This document shows positions 21,244-33,457 of a DNA stretch of 64,000 bases, piece by piece. A model generated the notes under the pieces. It was not told the origin of the DNA and ran no database searches. It worked only from the letters and a program-made list of their open reading frames with translations. This stretch comes from Megaustenia siamemsis (Eukaryota > Mollusca > Gastropoda > Stylommatophora > Ariophantidae). Numbering within the stretch: position 1 is the stretch's first letter; each line of letters starts with the position of its first letter. A program made the translations under genes and the position numbers. Where the stretch lies: the NCBI GenBank assembly GCA_032433765.1, contig JAVIAB010000124.1, positions 93,552,845-93,616,844 on the forward strand, given 5' to 3'.

Positions 21244-22008
21244 GCAGGGCAAGGTGAAGGTTGCTATCAAAATTCTAGCCCCCATATTCAGATATTTGGC
21301 AGCAAGTCTAGACAAGTGTCAGGAGCAGAGTTGCTTCAGTCTGTTGTATGTGATGATGCCCAGAATGTGAATCAAATATTACACAAGAAGCCTCCTGTAT
21401 TAGAGAAGCCATACAGATGTGATGTATGTGGTGCAGATTTTACACAGAGTAGACATTTAATAGCACATATGAGAACACATACAGGGGAGAAGCCTTACAT
21501 TTGTAATGTATGTGGTGCAAATTTTGCTAACAGTGGAGTGCTAAACAGACACAAAAGAAGGCATACAGGAGAGAAGCCGTATAAATGTAATATGTGCGGT
21601 GCTGGTTTTACACAGAGTGGAAATCTAGAAACACACAAGCGAACACACACAGGAGAGAAACCTTACAAATGTGATGTGTGTGGTGCAGGTTTTACACAGA
21701 GTGGACATCTAACAGGACATAAGAGAATACATACAGGAGAGAAGCCTTACAAATGTGATGTGTGTGGAATTGGCTTTGCTAACAGTGGTGCTCTAAACAG
21801 ACACAAGAGAACACATACTGGAGAGAAACCTTTCAAATGTAATGACTGTGGTGCAGTTTTTGCTCAAAAGTGCAGTCTAATAATTCACAAGGCAGTGCAT
21901 ACAGGAGAAAAGCCTTATAAATGTCATATATGTGGCGCGTATTTTGTTTATGTTGGAGATCTAAAACGACACAAGAAAACACATAGGAGTGAAGCCGTAC
22001 CAGTTTGA
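21244..22008 (+). CDS. C2H2 zinc-finger protein, terminal exon with seven fingers
   Basis: Joined to 17626-17676 this gives a 271-residue protein. The exon begins AGQGEGCYQNSSPHIQIFG after the acceptor, has a short linker region, then seven tandem C2H2 fingers from about residue 74 to 264, each 23 residues joined by TGEKP linkers. Apparent contact residues at helix positions -1, 2, 3, 6 are QRHA, NGVR, QGNT, QGHG, NGAR, QCSI and YGDR. The last finger is followed only by RSEAVPV and TGA. No KRAB or BTB domain is present. The family binds DNA in the nucleus, usually as transcription regulators. Intact Cys/His pairs in every finger suggest a functional gene, unlike the broken array downstream. 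In-frame GTG/ATG codons inside the exon are not needed as starts. Confidence 0.88.
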   Translation, partial: AGQGEGCYQNSSPHIQIFGSKSRQVSGAELLQSVVCDDAQNVNQILHKKPPVLEKPYRCDVCGADFTQSRHLIAHMRTHTGEKPYICNVCGANFANSGVLNRHKRRHTGEKPYKCNMCGAGFTQSGNLETHKRTHTGEKPYKCDVCGAGFTQSGHLTGHKRIHTGEKPYKCDVCGIGFANSGALNRHKRTHTGEKPFKCNDCGAVFAQKCSLIIHKAVHTGEKPYKCHICGAYFVYVGDLKRHKKTHRSEAVPV

Positions 22009-22099
22009 TGCATGTCATGCAAACTTTACTCCTTTTTGGAGTCTTATTAAAAGTACATGTAAAATACACCAACGAGGGGCATTTCACATGAAATGTGTT

Positions 22100-22190
22100 T
22101 GATGAAAGTTTTATAGTTTAAGTCTGAAAGATCACAAGAAAGTCCAAACAGGAGATAAGCCTTACAAATGCTTGGTGCATGATCTTGGTG
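22100..22190 (+). pseudogene. Zinc-finger remnant
   Basis: SLKDHKKVQTGDKPYKC-like reading at 22118-22172 is one and a half decayed C2H2 fingers; the TGEKP linker has become TGDKP and the following finger is lost. Confidence 0.6.
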
Positions 22191-22534
22191 TTCTCAAGCT
22201 TGCTACTGGAGCTACTGAGTTTAGTGCTCTGTGTACACCGTGAGCTGTGTATTTCATCTGGATCATGTTTCAATATTCCAATTGTTTACGATGAATGATG
22301 ATATCATATAACAAAGGACAGTTCGATTGCGTTCACTTTTGGTGGTGTTAGGCCTTATGTCTTTTGGCATGTGCTGTAACTGCTATGATGGTGACTGCAA
22401 TTGCCTTAATTTTGTTTGGATCCTTCAGTGTGATGAGATGTTAATTCAAATAATTCCACTGGCATGGACAGTTGAGCAATTATGGATTTTAATTCATTTG
22501 TAGTGATACTGGCCTTCGAATAACCACAACTACA
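22191..22534. other. No gene seen
   Basis: Spacer between finger remnants. Confidence 0.3.
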
Positions 22535-22660
22535 ACTATGTTTGTTGCAGGTTTTACTCAAAGTGGAAACCTGAAAGTTAAAAGGGAATACTTACTTGAG
22601 AGAAACATATCAAATATACTTTGGTACATAAGTGGTGCAGGAAGAGTTAAAAATAATTTT
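22535..22660 (+). pseudogene. Zinc-finger remnant
   Basis: An acceptor-like TTTGTTGCAG is followed by GFTQSGNLKVKREYLLERN, the second half of a finger like finger 3 of the intact gene, with both His positions and the linker decayed. Confidence 0.6.
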
Positions 22661-22861
22661 TTTTTAATTAATGAAAGATATAATGATATAAAACCAATCA
22701 TATTAATCTCCATTGAACATCAATCAGTATGTGACTGATAGCCCATGGTAAAATAAATTTCAGTTTCTTATAGCACCTATGTGGAAGAGTTTATATAATA
22801 TCTTGTGGATAATATTGTCCACATCAGTCAATTAAAAATCCACACATCATGGAATCGTATT

Positions 22862-23358
22862 GGTGTTGAGAATACCATGGACAGCTAAGAAAAGTAATGA
22901 AAACGTTCTGAAAGAGACCAAAGCTGAGAGAGAGCTAATTTCCAAAATTAGGAAGAAACAGTTATCAATTTCTGGCCATGTAATGAGAAGGGAACGATGG
23001 CGCTGGATAGGACACACACTGCGGAAGCCAACTGAGAGTATTACACAACAGGCCCTTTTTTGGAATCCCCAGGGGAAAAGACAAAGAGGAAGACCAAAGA
23101 ATTCTTGGAGAAGACAAACAGAAGCAGAGATGAAGATGATGGGGAAGACATAGAATGATCTTAAAAGAATGGCAAGAAACAGAACGACTTGGAAAGTGTT
23201 TGTTGAGGACCTATGCTCCACAGGGAGTTGAAAGGTAGAAGAAGAAGAATGAGAAGGGAACAGCTGGAATATATTGTGACAGCTGGGAAAATTTAGGGAT
23301 GAAGTGTTAGGGGGAATCAAAGAGAAAAGATACCAGACAGCTTAAGAGAATGGCTTGG
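22862..23358 (+). mobile_element. LINE-C 3' portion, interrupted by a LINE-B insertion
   Basis: 22862-22995 encodes [20 protein letters not shown] and [15 protein letters not shown] sequence; 23248-23358 resumes with QLEYIVTAGKI and ends within SLREWLG. Removing the LINE-B (22996-23247) and one copy of the 14-bp duplication restores LINE-C collinearity. The LINE-C tail itself is cut off at the junction with finger sequence at about 23359. Confidence 0.8.
22996..23247 (+). mobile_element. LINE-B 3' end inserted in LINE-C with a 14-bp target duplication
   Basis: AATGAGAAGGGAAC is present at 22982-22995 and exactly again at 23248-23261. The 252-bp insert starts GATGGCGCTGGATAGG (5'-truncated) and ends GGTAGAAGAAGAAG. 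It encodes [19 protein letters not shown] and [20 protein letters not shown]. Confidence 0.92.
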
Positions 23359-23866
<508 letters not shown>

Positions 23867-24637
23867 CTCCTATCACACAGCCATCAACTGATGCAGGATA
23901 AGATGAACATACTTGATGACAAATCACAACAGCTAGGACTGAAAATTAATATAGATAAGACCAACATTATGAGAATTAATGCAGTTGGTAAGAACCAAAT
24001 AAAATTAGCAGAAATACCTCTACTAGACGTATAATCTTACATATATCTGGGCTGTAAAATAGATAAAGAGGGAGGAACAGAAAATGATACCAAAATAAGG
24101 ATATCAAAAGCAAGAGGAGCTTTTGTTGCATTGAGAAACATATGGAAGTCCAAAGAAATTAGGTTAAATACAAAAATAAAAATTTTCAACTCCAATGTTA
24201 AGTCAGTCCTATTATATGGCCGTGAAACATGGAGAGCAACAAAATTGACAATCACGAAGATACAGATTTTTATTAATGGATGCTTACATAGAATAAAAGG
24301 ATGGAAATGGCAGGACAAAATCACTAACATAGAATTATGGAAATGTACCAGTCAAATATCAGTGGATAAAGAGATACAGTGAAGACGATGGAGCTGGATC
24401 GGACACACTGCTGAAGCCAACTGAGAGTATACACAACAGGCCCTTTTTGGAATCCCCATGAGAAAAGACAAAGAGGAAGACCAAGGAATTCTTGGAGAAG
24501 ACAGATAGAAGCAGAGATAAAGATTATGGGGAAGACATGGAATGATCTTAAAAGAATGGCAAGAAACAGAACGACTTGAAAAGTGTTTGTTGAAGACCTA
24601 TGCTCCACAGGGAGCTGAAAGGTAGAAGAAGAAGTAG
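23867..24637 (+). mobile_element. LINE-B insertion into the zinc-finger array, 13-bp target duplication
   Basis: AGGTTTTACAAAT lies at 23854-23866 and 24638-24650. The 771-bp insert begins in the RT coding region (LLSHSHQLMQDKMNILDDKS), passes QLGLKINIDKTNIMRINAVG, a YIYLGCKIDKEGG segment after a TAA, then SVLLYGRETWRATKL and the WRRWSWIGH tail, and ends GGTAGAAGAAGAAG. Several stops and frameshifts show it is inactive. Confidence 0.93.
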
Positions 24638-24720
24638 AGGTTTTACAAATAGTAGTGAACTAAAAAGGCATTTAAAAAAGCTCACACTGGATAGAAGCCT
24701 TTCAGATGTTAAATGTATAA
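24638..24720 (+). pseudogene. Zinc-finger remnant 3' of the LINE-B insertion
   Basis: RGFTNSSELKRHLKKAHTG followed by KPFRC continues the finger cut at 23866. With the insertion removed the finger would be contiguous, though a stop and shifts remain. Confidence 0.75.
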
Positions 24721-26707
24721 TGTGGATTTTATTCACTGTAAAAAGATGGAAATGAAAAAATACAAGAGATGCTTTCATAATGTGTTATGTGTCTGTGTTA
24801 CTGAAGGTTTATGTCTTCAAATTATGAATAGTTCAAGTTTACAAATAATTATTTGTACAAATTGTTAATCAAAATTTAGTTGTATGAACGTATATAAAAG
24901 TTGTTATATAATGTTTCTAACTTTAGAGTTGGCGTAAAACAAGCCTTAAATAAGGCAGTATTCAAAATCAAAAGATATACAAATGTTTCAGCATAATGTA
25001 AGTGTAAATGAAATAGTGTAACAGTGATGAATACAACATTGATAATTATACACAGCATGATAGAGAATCTCTATCTATCTATAGTCCTTTCGAGCCGAAG
25101 ACGGCACATAGGGCAGAACTACAATCTCAAAAACAGGAACCTTGCATGCCAAAGTGGCACATATTGCAGAGATCACTGATTCTAAAATCTATGGTTCTGT
25201 TTCAATAACAATGCTTTTTACAATGACAGCTTGTCAAGCCATCGATCAACCTCCTTAGTCACCTCTTACGACATGCCTGGAAGGTCACAGTGTCACTATT
25301 CTTTACTTCCCACATAATGAGGTAACACACGGGAGACATACCTTCCATGATAGAGAATACATAACTCCAAATGTTCTGGACAACACTCGTGTTCAACACT
25401 TCATACGAAAACTCAAGATGTTGTATAGATCTGGCACAAAAGTTTATTTACATAGTTCTTTAGTTACAATTTATAATTCATCAGGATAAATATCTTGATT
25501 GCATTATAAAAGTCACTGACTATGCATGATGTTTACGATGGTTGTCTAAACATCTATCAAACTATATTGTTAGTGGAAATTGTGTATGTGTGTCTAGGCT
25601 ACCACTGGTGTTATGACACTCTCCTAGGTTTGTAATTAAACCCACAAAAATGTCTTTTACTTATCATAAAATCAAATTTAACTTATGTGCTTAACTTGTA
25701 TCAACAGCTTCTATGAAATCTTGAAATCTATTTATTCCTAACCTTCATCTACCTTATAAGCATAGATCTCTCTAGAGACCCAAAGTATCTGCCTATAGCT
25801 AAACATATTTCTTTGAAACAAATCTGTCTGAACAATCCTCTCACTAATACATCTCTCTGTATCAGTCCTCTCTGAATGTTCTGAATCCTCAAATGAATGT
25901 CGCTAAGTCTTCTCTAAGTCAACTCTACAAGCTAACTACCATTTCCTTCTTAAACCTTAATAGACAATCGGCCACTGTCAATGGCCAGTGCCCACATATA
26001 TTTAAAACAGTCCGCCCCTGGCAGGGGTGTTTGTTCCATTGAAAATAACCGTTGTTTTAATTTAAATAAATCCGGTTTTAATTTAAATAAATCCGTATTT
26101 TAAAATCCACTTGCTAGCCCTAGAAAGTATGGTATAGTGTTCTGTCATTTTTTGCAATTTTGTTGCGAAAATGTAACTGAAACTCGCAGATATCTGATCA
26201 TTTTGTATTGATCTGTGTACATTTTATATGGTTTCTTTATCAAATCCCGTAGTGTAAGATTTGTTATGTTTTAGATATGTTATTTGTGCTTTTCATTGAT
26301 GAATTCATGTGGATTCATCTATGGGTATAATTTCAAATGAAAGTGGATTTTCAATTTTATGATTGAAGGATTTATTTAGTTTTAGCGATAGGTGAAACAA
26401 TTTTCTGAATTTATTTCTTTTCAATGTTTAACACCCAATCACTGTGAATGGTAATAAATATGTTATTTGTGCTTTAAAATGGTTGAAATTAATATAAAAT
26501 TGTTTTATATTTGGATATACTATGATAAGGAATTAGATTTTGATGTTACTTTAAATTATTTTAGTGGAAATTTAGTTTGCATTTTCTAGGTTTTTTTTTC
26601 CTCTGCTTACTCATTATAGCACATTTTTAATGTAATTTTTTAAAATACAAACATCATAATACTGTAAATGAATAGATGGAGCGTATGTAGAACATGGTGT
26701 TAGTAAC
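24721..26707. other. AT-rich spacer with one small LINE-E-like tail
   Basis: 25065-25110 (TCTATCTATCTATAGTCC, TTTCGAGCCGAAGACGGC) resembles the LINE-E 3' end on the minus strand. 25240-25290 (TTAGTCACCTCTTACGACAT) has the look of another retroelement end, but I cannot name it. The rest is unassigned. Confidence 0.4.
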
Positions 26708-27392
26708 TTTTTTTTTTCTATGACCATGGTACATTTTGGGGTGATTTAGGTTTCACGTCAGGCCATCTTTACTTCTCAGAAAAATATTTGGTACCCATCA
26801 TTAGAGGCTGGGTGAACCCTGGAGCCTTATCGGTCTGAAAAAAATGGATTGATAATATCTATCAGCTCAGTTGAAGAATATTTGGTACCCATCATTATAG
26901 GCTGGGTGAACCCTGGAGCCTTATTGGTCTGAAAAAATGGATTGATAATATCTATCAGCTCAGTTGAAGAATATTTGGTACCCATCATTATAGGCTGGGT
27001 GAACCCTGGAGCCTTATCGGTCTGAAAAAAATGGATTGATAATATCTATCAGCTCAGTTGAAAAATATTTGGTACCCATCATTATAGGCTGGGTGAACCC
27101 TGGAGCCTTATCGGTCTGAAAAAATGGATTGATAATATCTATCAGCTCAGTTGAAGAATATTTGGTACCCATCATTATAGGCTGGGTGAACCCTGGAGCC
27201 TTATCGGTCTGAAAAAATGGATTGATAATATCTATCAGCTCAGTTGAAGAATATTTGGTACCCATCATTAGAGGCTGGGTGAACCTCAGAGACTTGGTGG
27301 TCTGAAAAAATCCACCACTTCTGGGGATCAAACAGGGACCCTTCTGATCAGGAAGCGAGCACACTAACCACTCAGCCACGAGGCTCCTGTAA
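26708..27392 (-). mobile_element. SINE-5 with its body amplified into a 93-bp array
   Basis: On the minus strand the element starts with GAGCCTCGTGGCTGAGTGG (A box in TGGCTGAGTGGTTAGTG), has a B box TGTTTGATCCCC near 27325, and then the SINE body. At its far end (26708-26790) it carries a GAAGTAAAGATGGC and CACCCCAAAATG module homologous to SINE-1. The GGTACC/GGGTTCACCCAGCC module between them is repeated. Confidence 0.75.
26780..27290. repeat. 93-94 bp tandem repeat, 5.5 copies, inside SINE-5
   Basis: GGTACCCATCATTA recurs at about 26790, 26884, 26977, 27071, 27164 and 27257. Copies differ by one or two bases. Each unit has GGCTGGGTGAACC and GATATTATCAATCC (reverse). Confidence 0.92.
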
Positions 27393-27487
27393 AAAAGGTA
27401 TAGAGTATTGTAAATATTTTGTTGCTGTTTCCTTAGTGTGACTCCTGGATCGTCATGTCAAGAAGAATATTGCTGGGTTCTAGAGAG

Positions 27488-27835
27488 ATTAAAGTAAAGG
27501 TAAAGTACGAGACTTGAATCGGCATCTTAGCAGGCGAGTTTTCACCCACATGTGCTCGGTCGCCTATCCAGAAGTGTTCAGAGACTTCTGGATAGTGTCA
27601 CTTTAAACATCGAAACTCGCGATGCAAGGTGGCATTCCTCACCTTCCCAGAGTAATACCATGGTGCCCATTTTTTACATAGGCTGGGTCGACCGCGGGGT
27701 ATCTTTTTAGCTTCCAACCACAAGTACAACTCACATTGCTTCCAGCAGGAATCGAACATGGCTTGCCCGAACTGTGGTAGTCTAGTCGGGTGGTTTTCCC
27801 AACTAGGCTGCGGAGGACCCCCCCCCCCCTCAAAC
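27488..27835 (-). mobile_element. SINE-3 copy
   Basis: Reverse complement of the family at 8944: GTCCTCCGCAGCCTAGTTGG head, B box ATGTTCGATTCC, CGACCCAGCCTATG and GGTGAGGAATGCCACC. A run of C at 27820-27829 lies at the head end. Confidence 0.75.
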
Positions 27836-28474
27836 AGGGTAAGACTTGTGAACCAGCGTAGTTTGTGTTAAGTTGTTTCACGCTGTCTGATTGGCTCCGG
27901 AGATGTGTGCACATATGGACATTGTTAAATTTGTTTTAAAGATAGTCCCATGTCTAACATCCAACCAAAAGTTAAATCATCTACATTAATATTGTAGTGG
28001 ATTTGTGCCTTTCATTCTAGGGCCTTCTGCATCTCTTCATTTGAATATATTCCAGTAAGCCTTTCATGTTCTGCCTCTGACACTGTATTGATTCCAAAAC
28101 CATATTTGTTGTTGCTTGTTTGAGTTATTTACAGGTCATCATCATTGCATTCAGAACATGCCAATAGGTGCTCAGATCCCCTCGTCATTAAGATCAACAG
28201 CGACTGACGGCTCCAGTTCTGTGTTAGTTGATAAGTCCTCTTGTACGCCTACAAAGTTTCTAGTTTCCAGCTGTGCACATCTTAACTCCCATCTTTTTCA
28301 TAGTAGAAGTGATGTGGACTCAGGTTGTTGAAGTCTTGTGCCCTTACTGTATCTTGGAGGGCATTGATGATGTCCACCTGATTCATTGGTTGACCGTCTT
28401 CATCGACAGCACAGCTAGCCAACCTGTTGCTCCTGTTGTTTGTTTGTTTACACCAACTCTAGCGAAGTTCATGG
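27836..28474. other. Unassigned sequence with one repeat module
   Basis: 28135-28220 (GTGCTCAGATCCCCTCG, GACGGCTCCAGT) recurs at 20600-20665. The minus strand is open for VDEDGQPMNQVDIINALQD around 28300-28410, which I do not recognise; possibly the 3' part of another LINE with a GATGATGA tail near 28140. Confidence 0.35.
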
Positions 28475-28870
28475 TGACTGGATTTTGCGTGAATATCCCT
28501 TTTTCCTATTTTCACACTGGCAGCCATGTGCACGGGTGTCCCACACTATAGTAAAATGAAAAGCCCCATCATGCCAAGTGGCATATAGGGAATCTGATGT
28601 TAGTGACCATAATTTTTACAGACCTTCGGCACATGAATTTTAGGGTAATGTAGTCGGTATTACACCCATGCCGCTTTATTTTCCCAGGAAAAAATCCGGT
28701 ACCCATTTAAGGCTGGATGAATCTGGAAGCCGTCCCTGGATTGAAACCAATCTCTTGTTCTTTGTAGTCCAGTTCATTAACCACTGAGCTATTGCGGCTT
28801 CATTTGTCCCACACCATACAGGCAGATATCCACGGACTTAAGAAGTACTCTCATTTTTATTGTATTTGAC
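28475..28870 (-). mobile_element. SINE-2 copy split by a SINE-1
   Basis: 28475-28546 (TTTTGCGTGAATATCC, CTGGCAGCCATGTGCACGGG) and 28815-28870 (ACAGGCAGATATCCACGG, GAAGTACTCTCAT) are the two sides of one SINE-2, as shown by the uninterrupted copy at 39985-40290. Confidence 0.7.
28547..28804 (-). mobile_element. SINE-1 copy inserted in SINE-2
   Basis: TGTCCCACAC flanks it at 28537-28546 and 28805-28814. The A box (reverse of CCACTGAGCTATTGCGG) is at the high-coordinate end, the T-rich tail (as ATAGTAAAATGAAAAG) at the low end. Confidence 0.88.
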
Positions 28871-28999
28871 AATTTTTGGTTGAGCTTTTTTTTCCCCTAT
28901 AAGATCTGCCTGAGTGCCGCAAATTTTTGTTGAAAAATTTCCAACTGCCAAAAGTTCTTTAAAGTGCATAGATGAGTGCACTTGGAACCTGTTCTTATC

Positions 29000-31209
29000 T
29001 GTGACAGCTAAACATCAGATCTCAGTACCGGGACACCATGTATGACAGCTAAACATCAGATCTCAGTACCGGGACACCATGTGTGACAGCTAAACATCAG
29101 ATCTCAGTACCGGGACACCATGTATGACAGCTAAACATCAGATCTCAGTACCGGGACACCATGTGTGACAGCTAAACATCAGATCTCAGTACCGGGACAC
29201 CATGTGTGACAGCTAAACATCAGATCTCAGTACCGGGACACCATGTGTGACAGCTAAACATCAGATCTCAGTACCGGGACACCATGTGTGACAGCTAAAC
29301 ATCAGATCTCAGTACCGGGACACCATGTATGACAGCTAAACATCAGATCTCAGTACCGGGACACCATGTGTGACAGCTAAACATCAGATCTCAGTACCGG
29401 GACACCATGTGTGACAGCTAAACATCAGATCTCAGTACCGGGACACCATGTGTGACAGGTAAACATCAGATCTCAGTACGGGACACCATGTGTGACAGCT
29501 AAACATCAGATCTCAGTACCGGGACACCATGTGTGACAGCTAAACATCAGATCTCAGTACCGGGACACCATGTGTGACAGCTAAACATCAGATCTCAGTA
29601 CCGGGACACCATGTATGACAGCTAAACATCAGATCTCAGTACCGGGACACCATGTATGACAGCTAAACATCAGATCTCAGTACCGGGACACCATGTATGA
29701 CAGCTAAACATCAGATCTCAGTACCGGGACACCATGTGTGACAGCTAAACATCAGATCTCAGTACCGGGACACCATGTGTGACAGCTAAACATCAGATCT
29801 CAGTACCGGGACACCATGTGTGACAGCTAAACATCAGATCTCAGTACCGGGACACCATGTGTGACAGCTAAACATCAGATCTCAGTACCGGGACACCATG
29901 TATGACAGCTAAACATCAGATCTCAGTACCGGGACACCATGTGTGACAGCTAAACATCAGATCTCAGTACCGGGACACCATGTGTGACAGCTAAACATCA
30001 GATCTCAGTACCGGGACACCATGTGTGACAGCTAAATATCAGATCTCAGTACCGGGACACCATGTGTGACAGCTAAACATCAGATCTCAGTACCGGGACA
30101 CCATGTGTGACAGCTAAACATCAGATCTCAGTACCGGGACACCATGTGTGACAGGTAAACATCAGATCTCAGTACCGGGACACCATGTGTGACAGCTAAA
30201 CATCAGATCTCAGTACCGGGACACCATGTGTGACAGGTAAACATCAGATCTCAGTACCGGGACACCATGTGTGACAGCTAAACATCAGATCTCAGTACCG
30301 GGACACCATGTATGGCAGCTAAACATCAGATCTCAGTACCGGAACACCATGTATGACAGCTAAACATCAGATCTCAGTACCAGGACACCATGTGTGACAG
30401 CTAAACATCAGATCTCAGTACCAGGACACCATGTGTGACAGCTAAACATCAGATCTCAGTACCGGGACACCATGTATGACAGCTAAACATCAGATCTCAG
30501 TACCGGGACACCATGTATGACAGCTAAACATCAGATCTCAGTACCGGGACACCATGTGTGACAGCTAAACATCAGATCTCAGTACCGGGACACCATGTGT
30601 GACAGCTAAACATCAGATCTCAGTACCGGGACACCATGTGTGACAGCTAATATCAGATCTCAGTACCGGGACACCATGTGTGACAGCTAAACATCAGATC
30701 TCAGTACCGGGACACCATGTGTGACAGCTAAACATCAGATCTCAGTACCGGGACACCATGTGTGACAGGTAAACATCAGATCTCAGTACCGGGACACCAT
30801 GTGTGACAGCTAAACATCAGATCTCAGTACCGGGACACCATGTGTGACAGGTAAACATCAGATCTCAGTACCGGGACACCATGTGTGACAGCTAAACATC
30901 AGATCTCAGTACCGGGACACCATGTATGGCAGCTAAACATCAGATCTCAGTACCGGAACACATGTATGACAGCTAAACATCAGATCTCAGTACCAGGACA
31001 CCATGTGTGACAGCTAAACATCAGATCTCAGTACCAGGACACCATGTGTGACAGCTAAACATCAGATCTCAGTACCGGGGAACCATGTATGACAGCTAAA
31101 CATCAGATCTCAGTACCGGGACACCATGTATGACAGCTAAACATCAGATCTCAGTACCGGGACACCATGTATGACAGCTAAACATCAGATCTCAGTACCG
31201 GGACACCAT
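29000..31209. repeat. 41-bp satellite, about 54 copies
   Basis: Unit TGTGACAGCTAAACATCAGA followed by TCTCAGTACCGGGACACCATG. 2,210 bp with very few substitutions (TGTG/TATG at the start, GACAGGT, CCAGGAC, GGAACAC, AAATATC) and rare small deletions. There are no unique spacers. A block of about 15 units is itself duplicated (see findings). Confidence 0.98.
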
Positions 31210-31789
31210 TAAAGCTACAAAGAGACCACAGATTTGATTTTTGAAAAAAGAAAAAGGGAATCGAACCAGAGACTGACATCTTATCTCTAGACTACCCAAA
31301 AGACTTATTAATATCTTATCTTGTCAAATAATTACATAAACTGTAATTCAATAATATATGTCATTAATCACACAACCTATGAAATTCATATGTTCTGGTG
31401 GTGTTAACCCTTAATTACAACACCTATCCCTTGCATCACATATGTACGATACGTTCGCAAAAATTACCAACATTAATTGTTACATTTGGAGATTGGAAAA
31501 TAATATTTTCTTTGAACATTTGCTACTTAGCTTTGTGTTTATTCAAGAAGAGAATGTGGAGGTTTGAAATAATAATTTATATAATTATAAATATTCAGAA
31601 AATGTATATGCATATATATATATATATATATTAAATATTATATACCTTATAATGCGAATTCTTAAATGCGAATGTTGAGTGGGATCTTTGGCATCCTTTG
31701 ATGTCTTTATATTCAGCAATACTTTGAATCAGGAACAACAAATCACGTATATACGTTAATTGGGTCGTACGGAACTCAGGCGTGCATTA
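31210..31789. other. No gene seen
   Basis: AT-rich; a (TA)n run at 31614-31631. Confidence 0.35.
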
Positions 31790-32350
31790 GTTCATGTAAA
31801 TCAATCACATACAGTTAGCTGTCTCCTTGTTCTTTCCTTCCTCATTTGCTTTTCATCATCGAAGGGAGATATAATTTCCGGTCTTTTGTTCTTCAGTTTG
31901 CTTCTCCTACTGTTATATTTTCTCGTGTATCTCATATTCCCGGAATCCATCTTTTTGGCGGTTGGCCTTTTGAAGGGTTGTTGTGTTTTGATCTGTCTGT
32001 CTTATCACATGTCCATACAATGTTGTCTGTTGTTTCGTTATGTCTTCAGTGGTGCGAATTATTACTAGCTTTATTCTCAGTCAGTTCTTCATTTCTAATC
32101 TTATCTCTCAGACTATTTCCTGTTACGTTTCTAACGCTTTTTCATCTCGGTAGTGGTATTTTCTTATTGTTCCTTAGTGTAAGGTTCAAGCCTGGCATTA
32201 TAGTAATACAGCGTTGAGATGAAGATTGTGTTGTAGACTCCTTGTTTTGCGTTTAGTTATTTCCTGGTTGGATAGCACTGGTGACAGTTGTCCGATGATT
32301 TAACAAATTTTGATGTATCTTGAGTATATCTCTTCACGTTGCTTATCGTA
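31790..32350 (-). mobile_element. LINE-G 3' half
   Basis: Same order of blocks as 16590-17345 (GTCTTTTGTTCTTC, CTTATCACATG-CCA, TTCTAATCTTATCTCTCAG, TTGAGATGAAGATTGTGTTG). Frames are broken. Confidence 0.65.
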
Positions 32351-33445
32351 TTTGGTTCCGCCCTAAAACTTAGTCTGGTCAAGTTATTAATGTCGGAGAG
32401 GGAAGGAAAACCGGCCTCAGAACTGCTGTACCAAAATCGAATGTGTCTGGCAGAGAAGCGTAAATACCGTAGCTTCAATGTAAAATACAAGGCAGCACAC
32501 AAATATATATTTAACACACAAAAAAAGGAGAAAAGAAAATAATGTTCTATTGGTTATTGGTATGAAAGGTCCCGGTATCACTGCAAACCATAATTGCTCA
32601 ACCGACCGTGCCAGCGGAAACATCCGAATTAATATCTAATCTCTCAAACAAGAAAGGTAACTGTAGTCCCCATCGTAGTAGTCTCAGCATGCGCCAAAAG
32701 ACATAAGGCGAAACCGCGCAGAAAGTGAACACAGCCAACTGTTCCTTGTCATACGATATCATCATTCATCGTAAACAATTGGAATATCGAAACATGATCA
32801 AAACGGATGAGATACACAGCTCACGGTGTGCACAGAGCACTTATCTCAGTAGCTGCTGCAACAAGCCGGACTTGGAATATGAGGAAACTGCAACAAGGAA
32901 CACTTTTCATACATAGCCTTCAATGGTTCCTGCCGCCTATCCACCATATACCGGAAGTTCACGTACTCCTGAAAATGATGATCCTCATATTTTTAAAAAT
33001 GTATAGCGCTTGATGATGTTAGGCCGAACATATAAACACACAGTTAGTCGTCGGATTATCCCCGTCGCACATCAAACAACAGACCGTAAGATTAGCGTAT
33101 GGCTGGTCTAGGGATATACGATGAGCCATTATGATGACGTGGCACACACAACAAGGCTACGCCCGTAAATTTCCGATAACTCTAGTGAATGCAGCCTACG
33201 ACAAACGAAACACGGTGCAAATACCCTAAAGAGATAAAACTGCAGCTGACTAGACGAAGCAGTTCACATTAATGAGTTGTAAAATGTAAATAACTTGCGT
33301 CAAGCAATTCCAACAACGGTCATGAACAGCACTCAGTGTGACGTAAAGCGCAGATCAACTATAGACGGTGGAAGGTCGCATTCACAACACTTGAATTGTC
33401 AAAAAGGAATATTGCCTTCCGTACGACTCCGCTTCATCGGCGCAG
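32351..33445. other. No gene seen
   Basis: Less AT-rich than its surroundings but without recognised domains or repeats; short frames only. Confidence 0.35.
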
Positions 33446-33457
33446 ATGTGTTAAGTA

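Noticed and set aside
29000..31209. CRISPR-like regular repeats
   Set aside because: Units are directly adjacent with no unique spacers, and the genome is clearly animal.
32257..32623. Overlapping short frames on both strands
   Set aside because: They lie at the end of a LINE-G fragment and show no recognisable motif.
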